The notes under the pieces: generated by a model
Told to the model about the DNA's origin: nothing
The model's input: only the letters and a program-made list of their open reading frames with translations
Databases searched by the model: none
Part shown: positions 38,301 to 50,300 of the stretch, piece after piece
Numbering within the stretch: the first letter of the stretch is position 1
How the letters are laid out: each line of letters opens with the position of its first letter
NCBI RefSeq assembly: GCF_030269925.1
Contig: NC_085118.1
Location: 14,090,001 to 14,154,000 of the forward strand
Direction of reading: 5' to 3'
Origin: Bombyx mori
Taxonomy: Eukaryota; Arthropoda; Insecta; Lepidoptera; Bombycidae
Length of the DNA stretch: 64,000 nt
Made by a program: the position numbers and the translations under genes

Positions 38301-41300
38301 GTTTTATTGCAGTTGAAATCGTTTTTGAAGCACCTATTACGTTATACTGTGGTGTATTTTTCATCAGAAAACCAATTTAGAGTTGGCATAATAGGGCCCT
38401 CAGATGTTGGGTAATTTTTATTTGAGTATATTCTGCTCTCCAGGTATTGGGAGGTAAAATGTGTTATAATTAATGTCCCCTGCCTTGAAACATCGAAGTC
38501 ACAATTGCAGTAGTGGAAAAACCTTTTAAACAAGACAAAGTGATTGCTCTGGGGGGGAGTGCTCTGAGGAATTGTTCGAGATGATACCGGCATCTCGTTT
38601 TTACCATCGCACCGCCCGCCACCGGAGTAGAGTTCATCCATACTACCTGGAGCCACTGCGGTCATCCACAGTGCGTTTCCAGAGATCTTTTTTGCCACGT
38701 ACCATCCGGCTTTGGAATGAGCTCCCCTCCCCGGTGTTTCCCGAGCGCTATGACATGTCCTTCTTCAAACGAGGCTTGTGGAGAGTATTAAGCGGTAGGC
38801 AGCGGCTTGGCTCTGCCCCTGACATTGCTGAAGTCCATGGGCGACGGTAACCACTCACCATCAAGTGGGCCGTATGCTCGTCTGCCTACAAGGGCCATAA
38901 AAAAAAAAAAGATTATTTTGTGATAAAAGCAGTCAAGATTGTTGTATCATAGTATATATGCGGGCTCACAATTTATAGCACTCATCATGTACTACTGTTC
39001 CTTCACGGTAAAGTAGTTATACGCTTCGGTTTAATGGAAAATATAGGTAAATCTACTCCAGTACAAACGACAAAACATTTTTTTATGTTTATGAACTCAA
39101 GAAATCTCGACCTTACTCGAAAGCAGCATATATACGTATTTAATAAATAAATACCTACTATTTATAAGTATCAAAAAAAGGCCAAAAAAAGGCTCTTACG
39201 ATGCTCCCCCGGTGGCCGTAGATGTTAAAGATCCACTTGCCCGAGACAAAGCCCAAGGAAGGTGGGGGATATTCCAAGGTCAATAGTACATCAAACGCGC
39301 ACCTCTCTCCAAAAACGCCCTGCCGACAGTGGCATGAAGCTAACGGTGTTGTGAAGGCAATAGTTGACGACTCTAGATCGGCCGTCTCCATACGAGACTC
39401 CAAGGCAGGAAGTACCTAAGCGTGCGGAATCTGAAATCAGTGTAATATGGCAATCGTAGTATGTTTGTTCGATACTTATAGAACACTGCTGCGAATTATC
39501 TGTGATTCCCTTAGTTGTTTTTTGGCCCTAAACACGACATTACGGATTTTCTCGATCCATTAACGGTATTTTTATGTACCTCAAGCATCGGCCACCGTCC
39601 TGGCTGACTCGTCGCTTGCGACGAACGGCTCGACAAGTAAATTAATCTATAGACACAGCCCACTAAGTTTCTCGCCGGATCTTCTCAGTGGGTCGCATTT
39701 CCGATCCAGTGGTAGATTCTGAGACGCACTGCCTTTGGTAGGGCCACTATTAGCAACACTCCGGATTGAGCTCCGTGAGCTCAACTATACGTCAAGGAGA
39801 AGCTGAAATAGCTTCTCAAGGCTATATATGAGCATAGGTAGAACAAAAAAATCGCCTTTTAAAAACTACGAGAAAACTTGGGTTGGTGCTAGGTAGACAT
39901 CACAGAGCCATATAAGCAAGGCTATCGTAAGAATGTCGTTAGCACGATTCAAGCTGTTGCCAGATATCTTCAATGTGACCATCGTTACCGCAATGCAATC
40001 TGTAAAACTTAGGGTATTGAGCTGCAGTGAAACGTTTGATGAAGCAAAATGAATATTACTTTAAGCCGTAATTGGTACATCATTTCAAGGTGTGTGGTGC
40101 ATTTACGTTGTAGATGTCTATGGGCTCCAGTAACCACTTAACACCAGGTGGGCTGTGAGCTCGTCCACACATCTAAGCAATAAATAAAATAAAAAAACAT
40201 ATTTTACGTGTTTGCAACTGAGTATCCACGCAACAGACAATAACTTTTTTCCCTGCCTAACCGTTGGTAGCCTAAGGGGCTATTCCAACTTCGCGCGGAC
40301 CGGTAGGTCAGCTCACGGGCTCAACCTGAGAGAACGGCTAACACTAGCTCTAGCAAGAGCAGTGCTTCGCTGAATCTACTATCGGATCGGAATGGCGACC
40401 CACTGAGAAGATCCGGCGAGAAACTTAGCGGGTAAAACAGGCAAAACGCTTTGACTTTTACAATGTTTAATAATAATCATTTGTGGGTATACGACAAAGG
40501 GAATATTGTCCACTGGCCGAGTGAAATTGCTTAGTAGACCGACGGCCTGAAAGGTATAGTTCGTTACTTGTATACATGCAAGCTTATCTTGAATATGTCG
40601 TTGACGCGATTCAGGCATTAGTCAAAGATCTTCTGTTCTATTATCGTCGAGGTCGTTAACCTTGAATGTGCAGTTCCACTGAATATTTATTTATTTATTC
40701 TTCTTCTGAGTCGGTCTCTTCATTGCTGAAGGTCGTGTCTAATTTGAAATGTGGACCACTCGATGCACAACGCTTCCCCACGTCTTCCTGTCTTCGGCGG
40801 TCCTTATAGCCTCGGTTATGGGCAGGCCGGTGAGCGTCTTTACCAGATCAGACCAGCGGGTAGGTGAGCGTCCGCGTGATCTTCTCCCATTAACCTGACC
40901 AACTACGATCAGCTTCTCTAAGTTATCGGGGCCACTGCGAGCGATGTGCCGAACAATTTAATAATATATAATAATAAACAATAATTTATTTATTAACATA
41001 CCTCTAAAGCCTTTTAAGTTTATTCATTAAAAGATCCTCCGCACAATTGTGATGCACTCGATTTTGTCTTGGCAACCGTCACGACTATGAAGTATTGAAA
41101 GTCAGTAATGTAATACGAATAAAATAAACATGAGGTTGAATCGTTCAATGCCGTAACCGAGGTCTTTCATTTTTAATTCATTTATACAGCATGTATGTTA
41201 CGAAAGACAAAGCTAAATTGTATTGACGGTAAATTTTGGCAGAGTTACAAGAAAATAATCCAATTTTTTTTATTGACCTTGAAGACAGAAGTATTGCAGA

Positions 41301-44300
41301 AGGCAACGGGAAACCACTGCACTAATTTCCCACGAGAGTCATGAGCAGGTCGTATCCGACTGACGCATGACCACGACCACTCTATCAAGAGTGTACGAAT
41401 AGGAAGAAGAAGAAGAAGACAGTCGGACATACGGCCCACCTGATGATGATTTTATACCATTTCGATGTTTTCATCCGAATATTGGCCCGCCATTATCTCG
41501 CATCTCTGTAGCTACCTTGTATTTTTTTTATTGCTTACATGGGTGGACAAGCTCACAGCCCACCTGTTGTTAAGTGGTTACTGGAGCCCATAGACATCTA
41601 CAACACAAATGCGATGCCCACCTTGAGATATAAATTCTAAGGTTTCAATTATAGCTACAACAGCTGCCCCGCCCTTCAAACCGAAACGCATTACTGCTTC
41701 ACGGCAGAAATAGGCAAGGCGGTTGTACCTACCCGTGCGGACTCACAAGATGTCCTACCACCAATAATACCCTGTATATGATGTACTTTTTCTAATTGCA
41801 GGATGGAGCGCGGAGTATCCACACAGCGGCTCGTTATGGCCATGTTGGGATCATCAATACGTTGTTGCAGAAAGGGGAAAGTGTTGATGTCACGACCAAT
41901 GTAAGCTAGTTATTGTTTTTTAACTAAACCTTCCTTCCGTGTGATATCTGGATCTTTTGATACGCAGGTCAAAGCCTTTTCAAGAATTATCTTAATTAGC
42001 ATTTATTTAACAGATATTTATTTACCTATGAAGTTGCCGTTTTGCAATACTGGCCATTTAAAACGTAATTTATGTATGGCTGGCAAATAAATACTGAATT
42101 CAAATGAATTTTATTTAAAAAATATAGAATTCCATTTTCGTTATTCATTCATTTATGTATTGATTAGTGTTTTGTTTTCAATACATTTTTTTCTTTTTGA
42201 CCAATATGGACGCAATGGAAATATGAATAATTATGGATACGAGCTCCGTCTAAGTAGAAAAGCCGCACAAACGACTCACAACATTAATGAAGAGGACGAA
42301 GTGAATACCACATTGGTTTGAACGCTTCCGTAATGGAAATTGTGACCCTTAGAGGTGCTCGGGTAACTGTTAGCAAATCCCGCCCCTCCTGGCTGAGCCC
42401 TTGCTCGCCTTCCTGTCCTTGTGAAACTGGAAAGGCCTCCGGGCCACAAGTAATCCCTCGATCATAAAAAAAAGAAATTGTGATCTAAAAAATAAACCCC
42501 GTAGTCGCCCGAAAACTAAAGACATCAACGACGAATTAAAGGCAGCTGACGAAGCTGACGAAATACAGTCTACCGCTGAGCTATCAGCAACTTTCAACGT
42601 TAGCATCAAAACAACATTGGTCCATTTGCGTTAAATTGGCAAGATAAAAAAAACTTGATCAGTGAATGTCACCTGCGACGAAAAATGGTTTCTTTTTGAT
42701 AGTTATAAGCGATCATCATGCTTTTTATACCACGGTTCAGCATCTAGGCAATGTTTCAAATGATTACCCATAAAAAAATCTTAGCTTCTTACCAAACGGC
42801 ACTTACGCATTACTGCGGATGTGTGTGATACTGTGAGGAGCTGGACACAATTATGGAGAAGCTCGCTAATCTCCGTCCAGTCTTAGTTAATCGCTTGTCG
42901 CTGCTACTCCTACACGACATGCTCGACCTCATACGACACAACAGACGGTCTCTAAGTTACAAGGAAATATTGCGTCGTCCACGATACTCACCAAACAATG
43001 AGCTGGCAGACAAATTTTTTGAACAGCTTCTTGAAGGGTAATTAATACATTCAATACCCGAGAAGCAGTACAACAAATTACAATTCAATCAATCATCATT
43101 AATTTCTGTATCGGTTCAAGAAGGCAACACAAGTTTCAACAGGCATTTCTTTCCGCAGATCAGGCAAATCATGAGGCACCCATTTTTCATATTTTTTTAT
43201 TTTTATTTTGTTGATTTGACGCAAATGAGTCAATATTGTTGGTAAGGTAACGTTAAGCCATGACACTAATTCCTGGGTAGTTTGACTGGGATCGGCTTCC
43301 ACTATCTCTTTCAATTCATTGTTATTCACATGTGTGGGCGTCTTCGACGTGGTTCGTTCTACAAATCAAAATTTCCATCACGAAAGCGGTTAAACCAAAA
43401 TCACATTCATTACGTAACTCCAAACGTAACTCCAAACGTAACATTGATATTGTGATCTGCTTCTGCAGCGTTAGTTCCGCGTCGGAACTCGTATTCAAAA
43501 ATCACCCGAATTTTCGAAGTCCATCTTTCTTGTCTAAGCTGTATAAAAAAAAAACGCTGAAAGTCGATAATCGAATGTTGCACATTTTTTAAAAGAAGAA
43601 CCTCATAGGTAGGTACAGTAGTACAGGTTTGAAAAAAGTTTCACTCAAAAATCTCAAACCATGAAGGTTCTATGTCAATTCGAAGTACCTATTACAATAA
43701 AACGGCAATTTCATACTTTAATCCCTATTATTTAAGCACAAAAAAACTATCAGATTCTTATTATAAAAATATAATAGCTATTAATTATGATATTACTCTT
43801 AACAAAACTGTAAATATAATATTGAATATTTCAATACATTAAACCGTTTTATAATAGTAATATTAGCTAACAAGCATACAATCATAGTTTCAACAAACTC
43901 CAACTACCTATTCAATTTTAAAATTTAAAAAAAAAACGTAATAAAACACACTATTCAAAGTGCGGGTTAGTTTCGATGCGCAACTGTTTGCGCGGTGTTT
44001 CCCGAGCGCTATGACATGTCCTTCTTCAAACGAGGCTTGTGGAGAGTATTAAGCGGTAGGCAGCGGCTTGGCTCTGCCCCTGGCATTGCTGAAGTCCATG
44101 GGCGACGGTAACCACTCACCATCAGGTGGGCCGTATGCTCGTCTGCCTAAAAAGGCAATAAAAAAATAATAAAAAACTTAAGTGTTCAATAGTACTGTCG
44201 ACTATTGTCAGGTACGAATATATTACTATAATTACGAAGAGCTATCTTGAGTTATTCTTCTCAGATAGCGCTAAAACAATTAATAAAACGTCTACAATTA

Positions 44301-47300
44301 AAATAAGCGCTACCATAGTGAAATAAATTACTCCAAACTAGTATCTTTAACATTATGTTAATTATTCCCGTATAACACTGTCATTGCTATAAATGCCAAA
44401 TTTTTGTACATAATTCAATAGACAATTTTGTAGCAATCAAATAGTATAGTTACATTTACAATATAATTACATTCAAATAGTATAGATACATTTTGATGTA
44501 GATATAAGTGCCTGTGAATATGTCCATTTTTTTGTTTGCGCTTACGTTTGATTCTATTGCATATATAATATACTATTTTTCTGCTATAAATGAAATAATT
44601 TAGAGTAAAGTTCGAAAAAGAGTCTTATGTTTTATTACATTTCCTAAATTTTTTAACCATGAGATTGTACGATAGCCCTGTGCATTAAAACTTCTATGTT
44701 TTCCTCGTTTACCAGGATAACTACACAGCTCTCCATATTGCAGTTGAGTCGTGTAAACCAGCAGTGGTAGAAACTCTTTTAGGGTATGGCGCAGACGTTC
44801 ATATTCGAGGTGGAAAACAAAGAGAAACTCCTCTCCACATAGCTGCTAGGATACCTGATGGTAAAATCATCTCACAAGCATATATGTACTTTGCACACAA
44901 CCCTGCTTATTTTCCGCATAAGAGCATTCTGTTTACAAGGGTGGGACCGTCGTTATACTAATTTGAGACATCGACCTCATGTCGTTTGTGAGGCTGTTCA
45001 TGTGTCTATGTCATGTCTATGGGTTACAGTAACCATTAAACTCACTACGTTGTATTATCGCTACATTTGATGCTATTTTTACAGAAGCTTAATTATTTAT
45101 GTAGTTACGTACAGAATTGTGTAAATAAATTATAGTAATTGTAACAAAAAAAAAAAACCTAGCTTGGAATGTTGAATGCGGGGCAATATTTGTTGGTGTT
45201 GTGTGTTGTTTTTTCTGTTAATTGGTGAATATATTGGCTATGTTGCTCAAGTTTAAGTAATGTCTGTTGTAAAGTTAATAAAGGTGTAACATTCCTATTG
45301 TACTGGAATAATACTGAAAACCGGAAAGCAATTTATAAATATAGCCCAGGTCTTAGTTTGGGCACACTAACAAAAGGCGGTTGTCAATAATTACGGATTT
45401 TATAAAATGCGCGGAATTCATCTAGTTTTTTTATTGTTCTTTTATTGTTTAGATGGTTAGACGAGCTTACGGCCCACCTGGTGTTAAGTTGTTACCGGAG
45501 CCCATAGACATCTACAACGTAAACGCCGCCACCCACCTCGAAACATGAGTTCTTAGGTCTCAGTTTTAACAGTACAGCGGCTGCCGTAGCCTCGAAACCG
45601 AAACGCATTACTACTTCACGGTAGAAATAGACAGGGCGGTGGTGCCTACCCGTGCGAACTCAAAAGATGTCCTACCACCAGTAACATGAAACATTCACCT
45701 CTCTCTTATACCTTTTAACGAGCAATTCTTGTACGATTTTCATAAAATTTGCAACGATTTTCATAAAATTTAGTATACAGGGGATTTCGAGGGCGATAAA
45801 TCGATCTAGCTACGATTTATTTTCAGAAAATGTTGTTTTATTCGTGTTTTCAATAATCAACTCTTCCCGACATATATTGGCGAATAATAATACAATTTTT
45901 CTTAATTGAGGGCAACTAACCGCTTTAAAGACACAACAAGATGGCGTTATAAAAAAAAACCGGTGATCATCTAGTTAGAGAGTGAAATAAGCACGAGTTA
46001 CTAAATTATTTTAATGATTACAGGAGACAAATGCGCGCTGATGTTGCTAAAGTCCGGGGCTGGCCCAAACAAGGCGACAGAAGATGGCATGACGCCTGTA
46101 CATGTCGCCGCCAAATTTGGAAATCTGGCAACGCTGGTCTTACTACTGGAAGACGGTGGAGACCCTTTGCGGAAAACTAAAGTTTGTATTTATGACGTTG
46201 TGGTAATATTATGTATTTTACACTTAAACGAAATGTTTCCAGAAGAAATTGAAATTTACGAGAAATCTTCATGTTATGTGTACTTTAAAAAACAAAATAT
46301 CGGTTTCAGACAGGAGAAACGCCTTTACAAATGGCCTGTCGAAGCTGCATGCCAGATATTGTGCGACACTTAATAGAATTCGTAAAAGACCACAAAGGAG
46401 AAAGCGTGTCTACGGCATTTATAGACGCAGTAGACGAGGATGGAGCCAGCGCATTGCATTACGCTTGTAAAGTTACCAAAGAAGAAGTTAAAATACCTAC
46501 AGCAGATAGACAGGTTGTCAAATGCTTAATAGAAAACGGCGCAGATGTGTCTCTGCAAACAAGGCATAACCACGAAACGGCTTTTCATTATTGCGCTATT
46601 GCTGGTAATAATGACGTCATGACTGAAATGATCGCGCATATCTCAACTGCGGACGTCAGCAGAGCGCTCAATAGACAAAATTCAATAGGGTGGACGCCTC
46701 TTCTAATAGCCTGTCACAGAGGACATATGCAACTCGTAAATACATTATTAACAAACCACGCCCGAGTTGACGTATTCGACGTCGAAGGCAGATCCGCATT
46801 GCATTTGGCAGCTGAGCACGGATACCTACAAGTATGTGACGCACTACTAACAAATAAAGCTTTCATAAATTCAAAAGCACGAAACGGCAGAACGGCTCTT
46901 CATTTGGCAGCAATGAACGGATACGCACATCTAGTCAAGTTTCTTATTAGAGACCACAACGCTATGATAGACGTTCTAACCTTGAAAAAGCAAACTCCAC
47001 TACATTTGGCAGCTGCTAGTGGTCAGATCGAAGTATGTAAGCTTCTATTAGAACTTGGTGCGAATATTGATGCGACCGATGAGCTCGGACAAAAACCGAT
47101 ACACGCAGCTGCACAAAATAACTATTCAGAAGTCGTTCAATTGTTTTTACAACAGCACCCCAACTTGGTAATGGCAACAACTAAAGATGGAAACACGTGC
47201 GCTCATATTGCAGCCATACAAGGCTCTGTTAAAGTGATCGAGGAATTAATGAAGTTCGATAGGACTGGAGTTATTTCAGCTCGAAATAAACTGAATGATT

Positions 47301-50300
47301 CAACGCCTTTGCAACTAGCAGCGGAAGGTGGTCATGCAGATGTTGTAAGGGTGCTTGTGAGAGCCGGAGCATCGTGTACTGATGAAAACAGAGCCGGCCT
47401 CACTGCTGTACACTTGGCAGCAGAGCATGGACACACTAATGTATTGGATGTTATGAGATCAACGAATACTTTAAGGATATCTAGCAAAAAGTTGGGATTG
47501 ACTCCATTACATATTGCAGCGTATTATGGACAAGCTGGTAAATTCAACCAATATTTTTATTACGAAAATTTAATAAAATAAATTATACAATGATCGTGTG
47601 ATGGCGTATCTATACTTTCAGAAACTGTAAGAGAACTTCTATCTCACGTTCCCGGTACTGTGAAATCTGAGGCTCCTACGGGAGTCTCATTGGTCCCAGT
47701 ATTAGGAGCTGAATCTGGTTTGACACCTCTCCATTTGGCTGCATATAACGGTAACGAGAACGTGGTCCGATTACTCCTCAACTCTGCCGGTGTCCAAGCG
47801 GATGCAGCTAGTAACGAAAATGTAAGTAAAAGTATACCTTACTACCGTACTACCAGAAAAATCGAATACATAGTAGTACATTCCCATTATTGCACGAAAA
47901 TTACCATTTATAGCTTGCGCATTCTTTTTCATTGTCATTTATTATTTTACAGGGCTATAATCCATTACATCTAGCATGTTTCGGAGGCCATATGTCCATA
48001 GTAGGACTTCTATTAAGTAGATCAGCAGAACTACTACACAGTACTGACAGGCACGGAAAAACTGGTTTACACATTGCATCAACACACGGACATTATCAAA
48101 TGGTTGAGGTCTTGTTGGGTCAAGGAGCAGAAATAAACGCTACCGATAAAAACGGATGGACACCATTGCACTGTGCAGCAAAAGCTGGTCACTTGAACGT
48201 CGTGAAACTACTTTGTGAATCCGGAGCATCTCCAAAAAGTGAGACCAATCTAAATTGCGCCCCTATATGGTTCGCCGCTTCGGAAAACCACAACGACGTT
48301 CTTGAATATTTACTCCACAAAGAACACGATACTCAGTCACTGATGGACGACAAGAGGTTTGTCTACAACCTCATGGTTTGTTCTAAGAACCACAATAACA
48401 TTCCTATAGAGGAATTCGTTTTGGTATCACCGGCGCCGGTCGACACGGCTGCCAAGTTATCGAATATTTACATCAATTTATCGACTAAGGTAAGCGATGA
48501 TTAATTTATTTTAATGTCATTAGATTTGTATTCACTACGCGTCGTATTGTTTAACAGGAAAAGGAGCGTGCCAAAGACCTTATAGCGGCAGGGAAACAAT
48601 GTGAGGCGATGGCGACCGAACTGCTGGCTCTAGCGGCGGGGGCCGACTCTGCCGGACACATACTCACTGCCACGGATAACCGAAACATTGAATTCTTGGA
48701 TGTTCTAATAGAAAACGAACAAAAAGAAGTAATCGCCCACACAGTTGTCCAGAGATATCTTCAGGTAAAAAATAGGTAACTTCTCTACTACACCAAAGTT
48801 TCGTAATGCAAACATACCGCGAATTATATTTTTGCTTATTCTTTTACAGGAACTCTGGAGAGGGAGTCTCAAATGGACCGGCATCAAAATTATGTTCCTT
48901 TTTTTCGCATTTATAGTCTGTCCACCAGTTTGGATGGTGTTCTCTCTTCCCTTAGGTCATAGATATCATAAGATTCCAATAATTAAGTTCATGTCGTATT
49001 TAACAGCGCACATATATTTGATGGTATTATTAGCATTAGTAGCAATCACACCTATTTATAATTCGATATTTAGGGATAGTTTAATACCGCGTTGGTATGA
49101 GTGGATGCTGCTCATATCGTTGAGTGGTCTTTTATTATTAGAATTAACGAATCCTAGTGATAAGTCAGGGTTAGGGTGGATTAAAATAGCAGTTTTGTTA
49201 CTAGGTATGATCGGGGTGGCGACACACGTTGTGGGCTGGATATTCATCCAACCTAAATATTGGCCAACTTTAATGTATTGTAGGAATCAATGCTTTGCTC
49301 TATCTTTTCTATTAGCTTGTGTCCAAATTTTGGACTTCTTATCCTTCCATCATCTGTTCGGTCCATGGGCGATAATTATAGGAGATCTCATGAAAGATTT
49401 GGGCAGATTTTTAGCAGTTTTAGCGATTTTTGTATTTGGATTCTCGATGCATATAGTAGCATTGAATCAGCCATTCAGAAATATTAATAAAAGTGAAGAC
49501 AATAAGTATGCAAGCCAAGCCAGAAGAAAACTTTTCTCAGACGGTGAGTCTGTTCGTTTACTTTGTTCAAACATCATAATACTCATCACCATAACATTCA
49601 CATTAAAAACAAAAATTAAATAAAAAACATTTGACAAATTACTTTCTTCTTCTCATAAAATAGAAAATCAGCGAAATAAACGACAAGCATTTGTTCCGCA
49701 ATGGATCAAACCACTGTCCGGGGAATCATACAGAAGAAAGCAAGGCCCTGCTGGGCGTAAGTTCTCATTGGGAGCAAGATATTGATTTGTGTGCAACCCG
49801 TCATCACCATCAGCTACGATGATTTATGTCTCGATGTGCTTGTTATTTTTATTTTCAAAGTCCAATGCATCCGCTTGCAGCCTTGAATGTTTCCAAATCG
49901 AGAATGTCATGATCGTTTTATTATTAAATATTTATAGTTTATGTGGTTGTAACACGTGGACAGAATAGGTCCAGTACTGTACAGAAATACACCTCGTTGT
50001 ACCGAAACTGAGGGCTTTTCACGTGTTCTCAATTTCGGTTCATCTGAGACATTACGGTTAGATTTAATGTGTACACAATGCATCGTCATAGCTTTACAAA
50101 AAACCGTCGTTTACAGATGTGAACATAGAATGTGCATTCACGATAATAGTTTTAGTGGAATGAGTGGCCGACCTCTCACCGCATTTGATGGAGCAAGTTT
50201 GATTTGTGCATGCCGGCTGCTTGTGCCGCGTTTGTTGTCCCGAGGTACTATTTTATGTTTCGGATGTTTTTGGCTGTTTGTCGTCGTTGTGGTGTGAACC

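Larger units (their letters stand above)
33469..41801 (+). other. nompC host intron of the nested esterase, 8.3 kb
   Basis: It contains the esterase gene, LINE-1, LINE-2 and Bm1 copies and an RTE-like tail. 33610-34030, 34390-34620, 38920-39580, 39855-40080 and 40960-41240 show nothing that I recognise. Confidence 0.75.
41901..46023 (+). other. nompC introns with mariner remnants
   Basis: Two opposed mariner remnants and a LINE-1 tail lie in the first intron, and a Bm1 in the second. 43600-43980 and 44175-44715 are very AT-rich with nothing recognisable. Confidence 0.6.

Noticed and set aside
39222..39419. 65-codon gene
   Set aside because: No recognisable domain; flanked by repeats and lacking gene signals.
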